Source of the DNA: DATKCJ01 sp035513275
GTDB lineage: Bacteria; Verrucomicrobiota; Verrucomicrobiia; Opitutales; Opitutaceae
Assembly (NCBI GenBank): GCA_035513275.1
Contig: DATKCJ010000164.1
Span: 1-10,249 of the forward strand
Direction of reading: 5' to 3'
Length of the DNA: 10,249 bases
The notes under the pieces were generated by a model that ran no database searches, was not told the origin of the DNA, and saw only the letters and a program-made list of their open reading frames with translations. This document shows, in pieces, positions 1 through 6,011 of the stretch (within the stretch, counting starts at the first letter, position 1; each line of letters starts with the position of its first letter). Position numbers and translations under genes: made by a program.

Positions 1-44
1 TTACGGGGCGTTCTACAACCTTTTTACGCAGGCCTTACGGATCG

Positions 45-61
45 CCGCCGCACTGCGGCGG
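45..61. repeat. GC-rich hairpin beyond the end of the pilin operon
   Basis: A perfect 7-bp inverted repeat (CCGCCGC, loop ACT, GCGGCGG) is followed directly by the words GGAAGCTCCAA. A different GC hairpin followed by the same CGGAAGCTCCAA stretch recurs at 7551-7579, so hairpin plus word block may be one repeat family. It lies 164 bp beyond the stop of the last minus-strand gene. On that strand it has no immediate T-run, so it is not a convincing intrinsic terminator. Confidence 0.55.
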
Positions 62-221
62 AAGCTCCAACGACCGACCTACTGAAGGGAAACTTCAACA
101 TCCAAGCTCCAACATCCAAAGAACCTTCAAACCTGGAATCACCAAGATCCGGAACGCTTGTTGTGTGTGAAGTCTAGAGCCTGGAGTTTCACTGTAGCTT
201 GAATGTTGGAACTTGGAGCTT
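62..221. repeat. CCAAGCTCCAAC-type interspersed repeat, copy 1
   Basis: The non-coding stretch after the operon is built from degenerate words such as AAGCTCCAACATCCAAAG (103-120 region). They are echoed in reverse complement at its other end (AGCTTGAATGTTGGAACTTGGAGC, split by a few mismatches, about 197-220). This makes a long imperfect inverted repeat ending four bases before the stop codon of the last gene. A sibling element lies at 7569-7694. It would form a large stem-loop at the 3' end of the operon transcript and might protect or end it. No gene is seen in 1-224. Confidence 0.55.
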
Positions 222-224
222 TGC

Positions 225-1076
225 TCATCGCCCGATCGGCGGCTTGTTCAACGACTCGGCGACGCGCACGCTTTGGATGATCCACGAGCCCGCGCGGCGC
301 GGCGGCAGCAGGATCATCACCTCCCTGGTGTCAGCGGTGAAATCGATCTCGCCGCCGAGCACAAGCTTCGGCCCTTCGCCGGTCTCGACCCAGAATTCCA
401 TCGGCACCGTCCCCTTCCCAAACTCGTTCACACTGATCGGAGGACTCGCACCCGGCTCGACCACGAACCGACGCACGCCGAGCACAGCGCCGACGCGCAC
501 CGGCAGCGCGTTATAGATGACTAGCGTGTCGGGCCCGAACGCGCCGCGGCTGTCGTCGATCGCGACGAAGCCGAGTTCATCACCGGTCGCCGCGCTCGCA
601 GCGCGCGGTATCGCAAAGACGAGCGCCTGCTTGAGCTCCGTCGCGACTCGCAGTATGCCAACCGTCTCACGCACGGGACGCCCGTCGGCGCCGGGATTCT
701 CGCGGAAGAACATGATCGGGTTCGGCCCGCGGTAGCGATATGGCCCGGTGCGATGGTGCGACTTCAACTCGACGGGGGCGCTCTGTGCCGGTGCCGTCGC
801 GTAGTTGATCGTCGCCACGCTCGCACGGCCGATCTGCATTATGTGAAACGCGAAGTCGATCGTCGCCGGCGGTTCGGCAGTCGGAGGCGTCTGTGCCCGC
901 AGAGGAAGAACGGCAGAGAGAGCGCCGGCAATCACGAGAAAGCATTTTGTCACAGAGATCGTGGAGGAGACACAGAGGGCACTGAGAAAAGAAGTGAAGA
1001 AGTGCGTTGGGGACAACGCGCACCACCTCGGAGGCGGCAGCAGTCGAAAATCGAGAATCCAAAATCGAAAATGCAT
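225..1076 (-). CDS. Secreted protein of unknown function, last gene of the pilin operon
   Basis: I do not recognise the family. The open frame starts at an ATG two bases after the stop of the preceding gene and gives 283 residues. Its first 41 codons lie inside repeats: the opening MHFRFWILDF is the translation of the GATTTTCGATTTTGG words. A more natural start is the GTG at 953 (242 aa). It begins a textbook Sec signal peptide, TKCFLVIAGALSAVLPLRA, with likely cleavage before QTPP. The body has no transmembrane helix or prepilin motif and looks beta-rich, with Val/Ile/Phe alternation such as RRFVVEPG and KLVLGGEIDF. The end is about 60 residues of charged and beta-prone sequence closing in KPPIGR. 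Its place after six prepilin-type genes suggests a periplasmic or exported partner or cargo of the fibre. Coding status is well supported; function and exact start are not. Confidence 0.7.
   Translation of the reverse strand: MHFRFWILDFRLLPPPRWCALSPTHFFTSFLSALCVSSTISVTKCFLVIAGALSAVLPLRAQTPPTAEPPATIDFAFHIMQIGRASVATINYATAPAQSAPVELKSHHRTGPYRYRGPNPIMFFRENPGADGRPVRETVGILRVATELKQALVFAIPRAASAATGDELGFVAIDDSRGAFGPDTLVIYNALPVRVGAVLGVRRFVVEPGASPPISVNEFGKGTVPMEFWVETGEGPKLVLGGEIDFTADTREVMILLPPRRAGSWIIQSVRVAESLNKPPIGR
949..1000. repeat. CACAGAG-word repeat inside the leader region of the last gene
   Basis: Degenerate direct words (CACAGAGATCG, GACACAGAGGGCACTGAG) fill this stretch. On the coding strand it reads CTCTGTG-type words. 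The same sort of word repetition, with other words, fills the other junctions of the operon. The GTG start proposed for the secreted protein at 953 lies in its edge. Confidence 0.5.
1014..1031. repeat. 18-nt box, copy 1 of 3
   Basis: CAACGCGCACCACCTCGG is one of three near-identical boxes in the window. The others are CAACGCGCTCCACCTTGG at 5177-5194 and CAACGCGCTCCACCTCGG at 5962-5979. Each lies just inside the start of a cassette-operon gene. Here the box joins GTGCGTTGGGGACAACGC, which forms a short GCGTTG/CAACGC hairpin. Confidence 0.65.
1044..1072. repeat. 29-nt TCGAAAATCGAGAAT repeat, copy 1
   Basis: A 29-nt A+T-rich block made of TCGAAAA/TCGAGAA units matches 5207-5235 at 28 of 29 positions. 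In both copies it sits immediately after the ATG of a gene on the minus strand and is followed, 13-18 nt on, by the 18-nt box. It therefore encodes the start of the predicted leader (FRFWILDF here, FDFRFSIFD in the other copy). Confidence 0.7.
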
Positions 1077-1078
1077 GC

Positions 1079-3955
1079 TCAAATGTCGTCTGCACCGAGC
1101 CAGCGAAACTGGATGATCTTGAAGCGACGACCAAGGCCGGTCGCGTTCGTCATGAGCGAGCCGCCGGTCACGACGGTTTCGGGCACGCGCTGAACGATAG
1201 CTTCGCACCAGGCGCGTCCGTCCTCGGCGCCAGTGACGGGATTGATGACGCTGCCGAAACTGCGGATCGTGAAAGTGTCGGACCGCGCGGCGACAAAGGG
1301 CGCGAGCGTGTGGAGCACGGCGCCCTGCGTGAGGTAGTTTGGCGTGTAGGGCTCGGGCGCGCCGCCGATGTCGGCCGTCTGCGTGGTGTTGAGCCCGGTG
1401 TTGTCGATCGCAATCTGGAGCAGGCCACTGGTCACAAATTCTTCGAGCGAGGCGAACGGTGCACCGCGTGCCCGCACGAGCGAGCGCATCTGTGCAGCGA
1501 GTTGCCGGATCGTCGTGTCGCTGAACGCGCGTTTGCCCAGGATCGGGAAGCCTGTGACGGCGGGATCGCCGAACTGCGCCGAGTGGCCGAGCGTGAAGAA
1601 CGGGTTCTCGAGTTTCTTGCTTGCGCCCGTCACGGGCTGCCATGCGCGAATCGTGCGCCCGAGCAGCGCGGTCCACGCGTTGGTCGAGGTGGAGTTGATG
1701 TTGAACGCGCCCTCGACGGCGAGGAACTGCGCGGCGTCGGTCCCTGCGATGTCGGTGGCTGCCGGCAACGCGCCGGTGAATGGCGCGCCGAGGATGGCAT
1801 GACGCGTGTTCGGCAGCGGCTGCGCGACGCTCCATGTGGACTGCACGGGGTTGAAGAACGCGGAGTCGAACGACGCGTTGAGGACCCCGCCCCACGGCGA
1901 GCCGACCGAAAGCGGCCGCGCTGCGGGGAACGACATCGACGAGAGTCCGGCAATCGAGAATTGGCGCTGCACGGGAAAGTCGAATGCGATGAGCGTCTTG
2001 TTGAACACGAAGACTGGATCGGCTGCGTCGAACTCAGCCCCGACCTGCCGCGCGCTGTCGACCGGGTCAACGCCAACGGACTCCCAGAAGTTCGCGTCAT
2101 ACGGGATCGAAGGAAATCGCAGATCGAGCGGATAAGGCGCCGAGGCGGGGTTGACCCAGTCGCGCCACGTCGCCCGCGATGGATCGGCGCGTAGGTGGAT
2201 GCTCATTCCGAGGTTCATGACGTTCGACGTCGTCGTGAATCCGGGGAACGGCACGTTTCCCGCGATCCACCAGTTCACGGTGCCGTCGCGCGTGAACGCG
2301 GGCACTGCGATGCTCTCGAAACGTGCGATCGGCACGGTTGGATTGTTCACCGAGTAGAACTCCACGGTGATCGTCGATGCCGGCGCGCTGAAGCTTATGC
2401 GATCGTCCGCCATGGCAACGACAGTTGCAGCGGGCGTCGCGTCCGAGATCGCAAGCCCGGTGCTGAGGGCTTGAGTGAGGATCGAAACGCGACGGTTGAA
2501 CTGGCCCGGCGTGAGCGGCGCGTTGAAGTCGATGTCGATTGTGGTCGCGCCGCCGAGGAACGCGTCGAGGTTCACGTTGCCGACCGGCTGAAGTTGCGCC
2601 GTGACGGCGACCGTCGGCAGTCCAGTGAACTTCACGAAGTAGTCACTGGTGCCGGATGGGTTGTGCCCGATCGGAAGCAAATATGGATTCCAGAACTCAG
2701 CGGTGACGCGATAGCCCATGAGCAGAGGCGCAGAGACCGCGCCGCCGGGCGAGTCCTGCCGGTAGAGAACCACATCGAGCGCGAACTCGGTGATCAGCGG
2801 CTTCACTTGCGCGGCGGGCGAAGCAAGCGGCGCGGCGCCGGGTGCGACCGTGAGCACGTTGCCCGCGGACGGCCGGAACGCCTCGAGGTCGGTGATTCCG
2901 GCGTTCGACAGCGGCGAGAGCGGATCGCTGATGTTCGAGCGCAGACCGCCGCCGGCGGAATTTGCGAGCAGCCCGCGCGAATGGACGGTGAAGTCGTGAA
3001 AATTGTCGCGCAGAAAATTCCGCTGCACGGTTGTCGGTGCGTAGAGAAACTTGAGCTGGTTGAACGTGAGGACATTCGCGAGGCCGTTCCAACGCACGAG
3101 GTCGGTGTCCTCATCCGCGAGCGCGAGCGTCGGCAGTGCATCGCCTCCGGCGCGGTGCTGCAGGAACTGGCGAAGCCGGTCGCGGTCCGCGGTCGAAGTG
3201 ACGGGATCGCTCGCCGCGGGCGAGCCGGGAATCGTGACCGAGTCCACCGTGTCACGGATGTCGAGCCGGCCCTTCACGCCCTCGTCGCCCACCCACCACG
3301 CGAACTTGCCGATGGTTTGCTGGCCCGCGAGACCAGGGTAGCTATCGACGATGATGTCCTGCGTCGGGACGACGACTGAGTTGCCAGCGACAGTGCCTGC
3401 GGTGTTCGCGCCGACAAGCGTTTCGCCCGTCGCGGCACTGTTCGGATTCGGCGTGAGGCCCGAAACGAGCCACTCGGGAGCGCCGGCCATGTTTGTAGTA
3501 TCCCACACGCCGGTCCAGCGGCTGTTCGTCGCGCCGATGATGTCGCCCGTGGCGGTTACGCGCTGATCGGGACCGGCAGCGGCCTGGAGGCGGCCGAGCG
3601 CGATGTTGAGGCCGACAAGTGCGTTCTGTCGCGCGCGGGTGAGATCCTGCGTATTGCGCGAAATGCCGGTCTCGACACGCGTGAGCGACGCGAGCACGAC
3701 GAGCAACAGCACTAGAAACGCGAGGAGCGAGATCGTGATGATCAGCGCGAAGCCGCGGCGAGAGCGGAAGGAGGCGCGGACTGGGCCGCGCCACAGAAAG
3801 GAGTTCGGAGTTGGGAGATCGTTGATGAAGTTACCAGCCGCAGGAGCGGCGTAGGGCAGGTCTTCGACCTGCCGACGCGGGTCAAAGACCCGCGCTACCT
3901 CCATGCATCCACGCGCAGTGCGACTAACTGGGCACTCTCTATTCTTCGCACTCAT
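1079..3955 (-). CDS. Verru_Chthon cassette protein A-like, GspK-like giant prepilin
   Basis: The product is 958 aa. A prepilin-type signal, SFRSRRG then FALIITISLLAFLVLLLVVLASL, spans residues 61-91, with probable cleavage after G68. Mature position 5 is Ile instead of Glu, as in GspK minor pseudopilins. Hallmarks I associate with cassette protein A follow: ALGRLQAAAGPDQRVTATGDI (about 119-139), KFAWWVGDEGVKGRLDI (about 217-233), WCEAIVQRVPE (about 916-926) and a C-terminus RRFKIIQFRWLGADDI. The roughly 860-residue periplasmic part is far larger than GspK (about 320 aa). The chosen ATG overlaps the stop of protein C (TGATG). An ATG at residue 18 is an alternative. The first 68 residues include MEVARVFDPRRQVEDLPYAA, encoded by a REP-type palindrome pair. 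Likely role: tip or initiating subunit of a pseudopilus. Family call firm; function inferred. Confidence 0.88.
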   Translation of the reverse strand: MSAKNRECPVSRTARGCMEVARVFDPRRQVEDLPYAAPAAGNFINDLPTPNSFLWRGPVRASFRSRRGFALIITISLLAFLVLLLVVLASLTRVETGISRNTQDLTRARQNALVGLNIALGRLQAAAGPDQRVTATGDIIGATNSRWTGVWDTTNMAGAPEWLVSGLTPNPNSAATGETLVGANTAGTVAGNSVVVPTQDIIVDSYPGLAGQQTIGKFAWWVGDEGVKGRLDIRDTVDSVTIPGSPAASDPVTSTADRDRLRQFLQHRAGGDALPTLALADEDTDLVRWNGLANVLTFNQLKFLYAPTTVQRNFLRDNFHDFTVHSRGLLANSAGGGLRSNISDPLSPLSNAGITDLEAFRPSAGNVLTVAPGAAPLASPAAQVKPLITEFALDVVLYRQDSPGGAVSAPLLMGYRVTAEFWNPYLLPIGHNPSGTSDYFVKFTGLPTVAVTAQLQPVGNVNLDAFLGGATTIDIDFNAPLTPGQFNRRVSILTQALSTGLAISDATPAATVVAMADDRISFSAPASTITVEFYSVNNPTVPIARFESIAVPAFTRDGTVNWWIAGNVPFPGFTTTSNVMNLGMSIHLRADPSRATWRDWVNPASAPYPLDLRFPSIPYDANFWESVGVDPVDSARQVGAEFDAADPVFVFNKTLIAFDFPVQRQFSIAGLSSMSFPAARPLSVGSPWGGVLNASFDSAFFNPVQSTWSVAQPLPNTRHAILGAPFTGALPAATDIAGTDAAQFLAVEGAFNINSTSTNAWTALLGRTIRAWQPVTGASKKLENPFFTLGHSAQFGDPAVTGFPILGKRAFSDTTIRQLAAQMRSLVRARGAPFASLEEFVTSGLLQIAIDNTGLNTTQTADIGGAPEPYTPNYLTQGAVLHTLAPFVAARSDTFTIRSFGSVINPVTGAEDGRAWCEAIVQRVPETVVTGGSLMTNATGLGRRFKIIQFRWLGADDI
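3851..3898. repeat. Double-hairpin REP/BIME-like palindrome
   Basis: Two perfect hairpins lie side by side: GGCAGGTC-TTC-GACCTGCC (3855-3873) and CGCGGGTC-AAA-GACCCGCG (3876-3894). They are framed by GTAG at 3851-3854 and CTAC at 3895-3898. Each hairpin thus has a GTAG foot when read from its own side, the layout of a pair of inverted REP sequences (a BIME). The first hairpin recurs after rho with the loop TTC changed to TCC (on the opposite strand). Here the element is inside the open frame of protein A and encodes RVFDPRRQVEDLPYA of its leader. Confidence 0.8.
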
Positions 3956-5241
3956 CACAGCGGCTTGCCGGCGATCACGATCCGGCGCGTGAAGGTATGC
4001 GAATGGGCGGTCACGATCGTCCACCAGTCGAGCCCGGGGAGCTTGCCCGATTCGAGCGCTTCGATCTGGCGCGCGCCCTCCTCTGTGAGCACGCGCACGA
4101 AGACCTCGGCAACCTCGGGGAAACCGTAGCTCATCGCGGCGCCCGAGTAGATGAAGCTGCTTCCGCCGGGCGAGAAGGCAGCATTCGTGGTCGCCGCGAA
4201 TCCGCGGTTGGTGTTCGACGTCGGGAACACGAGCACGAGGTTGCCCGTCGCGTCGCGCACGAAAAAGCGCACGCCGAAGTCGACGATGTTGTTCGCAAGA
4301 AGAATGTCGCGGCGCGGGCGACGGATGTTTCCGGTGTCGGCGAGATTGTTCGCGATGGCGGATGTGTATGCGGCGGCGCCGAGGTCATAACCGTTGACGA
4401 GAGTCGATGCCGCCTGGGAGCCTGCGGTGTCGTGGAACGGTCGCACTTCCGCGCGGAAGAGCGCGTAACGCGTGGCTGTGGCCGCTGACGAACTCGAGAG
4501 CGGATGCCGCACGATCTGGTAGCCGACAATTCTCGGCGCGGAAGTCTGATGGATTCCTGCTGGGCTATTGCTGTCGACCACCCCCGCGACAAACCGAAGC
4601 CAGACGCCTGCCATGCCGAAACGATAGTCCTCAAGGCGTCCACTCGCCGGCGCGAGGTCGAGTGAGGAGGTCGGCAATCCTGGAGAAGCCCAGCCGGGCT
4701 TCATCGCGCCGCCGCCGGATGCGTTCCAAGAACCGATCGTGCCGCCTGCATCGCCTGCTCCCGTCTGGTCGGGCTGCACGGTCGCGATCAACCACGCGCG
4801 GGAGTCGCGGCGCATGAGTGTCGCACCCAAGTCCTGCGCAAGGTATTCAAGCGCGAGTTTCGCTTGCGCATTTGTCTGGAGTGAATCGGCCGAGTGCCGC
4901 CACGCGGACATGACGTTCGAGATGACGGTGATCATCAGCCCTGCAAGCAGCGCAGTGACCGCAGTCGCGACAAGGACCTCGACGAGCGTGAAGGCCGCGT
5001 GCGATTTCAAAGCTACGCACGGATTCGGAACGAGACACGAATTCCACGAATGGGCACGAATCAGGATATTGTGTTCCGAATTCTGAACCCGGAGAGATCC
5101 GGGTCGATAATTCGAGCAGATTCGTGCAATTCGTGTCTCTCCATCATCTACCGCGATGCCAGAAGCGCGTCCGGGACAACGCGCTCCACCTTGGAGATAG
5201 ATCCAATCGAAAATCGAGAATCGAAAATCGAAAATCTTCAT
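3955..5241 (-). CDS. Verru_Chthon cassette protein C-like, GspJ/PilW-like prepilin
   Basis: The product is 428 aa from an ATG overlapping the stop of protein B (TGATG), or about 351 aa from a TTG six codons before the processing site (leader LKSHAA). The class III signal is SHAA then FTLVEVLVATAVTALLAGLMITV (about 80-106): Glu at mature position 5, but Ala instead of Gly at -1. A helical spine extends through AWRHSADSLQTNAQAKLALEYLAQDLG, as in GspJ. The C-terminal part carries PEVAEVFVRVLTEEGARQIEAL and DWWTIVTAHSHTFTRRIVIAG, which resemble cassette protein C. The first 83 residues are repeat-derived (29-nt block, 18-nt box, 108-nt element) and are unlikely to be a normal leader. It sits between B and A and overlaps both, so translational coupling is likely. 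Probably a minor pseudopilin of an inner-membrane fibre. Confidence 0.85.
   Translation of the reverse strand: MKIFDFRFSIFDWIYLQGGARCPGRASGIAVDDGETRIARICSNYRPGSLRVQNSEHNILIRAHSWNSCLVPNPCVALKSHAAFTLVEVLVATAVTALLAGLMITVISNVMSAWRHSADSLQTNAQAKLALEYLAQDLGATLMRRDSRAWLIATVQPDQTGAGDAGGTIGSWNASGGGAMKPGWASPGLPTSSLDLAPASGRLEDYRFGMAGVWLRFVAGVVDSNSPAGIHQTSAPRIVGYQIVRHPLSSSSAATATRYALFRAEVRPFHDTAGSQAASTLVNGYDLGAAAYTSAIANNLADTGNIRRPRRDILLANNIVDFGVRFFVRDATGNLVLVFPTSNTNRGFAATTNAAFSPGGSSFIYSGAAMSYGFPEVAEVFVRVLTEEGARQIEALESGKLPGLDWWTIVTAHSHTFTRRIVIAGKPL
5032..5139. repeat. 108-nt structured element, copy in the protein C leader
   Basis: Outer arms GAGACACGAATTCCACGAA (5032-5050) and TTCGTGCAATTCGTGTCTC (5121-5139) pair at 18 of 19 positions around a 70-nt loop. 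Inside, CGAATT (5077-5082) pairs with AATTCG (5109-5114), and ACCCGGA-GAGA-TCCGGGT forms a perfect 7-bp apical hairpin (5087-5104). The other copy at 5787-5894 has identical arms, the same loop length and the apical hairpin at the same offset. The element lies within the open frame of gene C, encoding GETRIARICSNYRPG and ILIRAHSWNSCL. Confidence 0.85.
5177..5194. repeat. 18-nt box, copy 2 of 3
   Basis: CAACGCGCTCCACCTTGG differs from the copy at 5962-5979 by one base. Together with the upstream GCGCGTCCGGGA it forms a short GCGCGT/ACGCGC hairpin (5165-5183 region). It encodes QGGARC of the predicted protein C leader. The copy at 5962-5979 encodes RGGARC in the same frame. Confidence 0.65.
5207..5235. 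repeat. 29-nt TCGAAAATCGAGAAT repeat, copy 2
   Basis: This block matches 1044-1072 at 28 of 29 bases. It starts four bases after the ATG of gene C on the coding strand and gives the peptide IFDFRFSIFD. It is markedly A+T-richer than the surrounding genes. Confidence 0.7.
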
Positions 5242-6011
5242 CACGGAGTGATGGCCGTGTTGAAGATGAAGATCGACCGGTCGGCCGTGGCGACTGGGCC
5301 GGCGGCGCCAGGTTGCTGGTAAGGCCACGTGACGCGGATTGTGAGCACGAGTGAGGCGTCGCCCGCGGTGTAGGCGGGGCTGACGACGCGGCGCACTTCG
5401 ACAAGGTAGTAACGCTCGGAGAGCGGAATGCCGGGCGGCGTGGCGGTCGACGCGTTACCCGCGTCGGCCTCTCTCACGATCCGCGATCCGTCAACGGTCC
5501 CGACAAGCGGAATGATGGCGTTGCCGGCAGTTGCCGCGACGACACCTGCGAATCCCACGCGCTTCAACTCCGCATCGACACCATCTGCAAGTCGGGCGGC
5601 GATCGTGGAATCGACGACCTCGCGCACGGATCGCACGGTCGGACCGAGCAGGCCGATGACACTGATGATCACCGTCGCGAAAATTCCCACCGCGAGCACA
5701 ACTTCGATGAGGGAGAACGCGCGCCGACGGCGCGCGAGGAATGAGGGAGTGAGGGAATGAGTGGGATTCGGAGACGGATTCGAAATGAGACACGAATTCC
5801 ACGAATCGGCACGAATCAGGATGCTGGGTTCGGAATTCCGAGTCCGCAGAAGTGCGGGCCAGAAATTCGAGCACGTTCGTGCAATTCGTGTCTCTCCGTC
5901 CTCGAGCGCATCACCTGAAGCGCGGTGAGAGCCCTGCCACAACGGGCTACAGCGGGCCCAGCAACGCGCTCCACCTCGGAAATGAGAAATTGTTCGCCGA
6001 GCCATGTTCAT
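5241..6011 (-). CDS. Verru_Chthon cassette protein B-like, GspI/PilV-like prepilin
   Basis: The product is 256 aa. The ATG overlaps the stop of protein D (TGATG), with a good ribosome site GAGGA six bases upstream. It is the only ATG, GTG or TTG start I find in this frame before the prepilin motif, apart from an ATG two codons later. The class III signal LARRRRA then FSLIEVVLAVGIFATVIISVIGLL spans about 92-122: Glu at mature position 5, Ala at -1, a strongly basic stretch just before. The 158-residue mature part has ERYYLVEVRRVV and LVLTIRVTWPYQQ, a beta-rich GspI/PilV-like head resembling cassette protein B. The predicted 98-residue leader is nearly all repeat DNA (18-nt box, REP-like hairpin, 108-nt element). 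Probably a minor pseudopilin. Whether the long leader is made or an unusual start is used cannot be told from sequence. Confidence 0.83.
   Translation of the reverse strand: MNMARRTISHFRGGARCWARCSPLWQGSHRASGDALEDGETRIARTCSNFWPALLRTRNSEPSILIRADSWNSCLISNPSPNPTHSLTPSFLARRRRAFSLIEVVLAVGIFATVIISVIGLLGPTVRSVREVVDSTIAARLADGVDAELKRVGFAGVVAATAGNAIIPLVGTVDGSRIVREADAGNASTATPPGIPLSERYYLVEVRRVVSPAYTAGDASLVLTIRVTWPYQQPGAAGPVATADRSIFIFNTAITP
5718..5736. repeat. Perfect palindrome on the protein B leader codons
   Basis: CGCGCGCC-GAC-GGCGCGCG is an 8-bp perfect hairpin that encodes the ARRRRA residues directly before the prepilin cleavage site of protein B. Similar hairpins lie on the corresponding codons of both GspG-like genes (7551-7569 and 8236-8258). 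Confidence 0.7.
5787..5894. repeat. 108-nt structured element, copy in the protein B leader
   Basis: The outer arms (5787-5805 and 5876-5894) are identical to those of 5032-5139, with the same single mismatch and the same 70-nt loop. The first 36 bases differ between copies at one position only. The apical hairpin (5842-5859) has arms GTCCGCA and TGCGGGC with loop GAAG. Relative to the other copy, one internal pair is swapped (C-G for G-C) and the closing pair changes from A-T to G-C. The peptide GETRIARTCSNFW / ILIRADSWNSCL is read in the same frame as in gene C. Confidence 0.85.
5930..5950 (-). repeat. GTAG-headed REP-like hairpin
   Basis: On the minus strand GTAG is followed by CCC-GTTGTGGCA-GGGCT; including the AG of GTAG, a 5-bp AGCCC/GGGCT stem forms. 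It has the foot-plus-hairpin form seen at 3851-3898 and 10068-10090 but a shorter stem. It lies in the predicted leader of protein B. Confidence 0.4.
5962..5979. repeat. 18-nt box, copy 3 of 3
   Basis: CAACGCGCTCCACCTCGG is one base different from each of the copies at 5177-5194 and 1014-1031. It lies about 30 bases downstream of the ATG of gene B on the coding strand and encodes RGGARC in its leader. Confidence 0.65.

Noticed and set aside
1..224. Intrinsic terminator for the pilin operon
   Set aside because: The GC hairpin at 45-61 has no T-run after it on the minus strand, and the larger inverted repeat is imperfect.
225..1895. A 556-residue minus-strand open frame extending the last gene far into protein A
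   Set aside because: The upstream half is an out-of-frame, Arg/His-rich reading of the protein A gene; only the part after 1076 has a signal peptide and protein-like composition.
1007..3379. Two open frames of about 395 residues each on the plus strand, opposite protein A
   Set aside because: They are Arg/Glu/Asp-rich shadows typical of high-GC antisense frames and have no domain-like features. Protein A on the other strand has clear family hallmarks.
5032..5979. CRISPR array or integron-type recombination sites
   Set aside because: Only two to three copies with gene-sized spacing, no regular spacers, and no integrase or cas gene. The elements are palindromic and sit within open frames.
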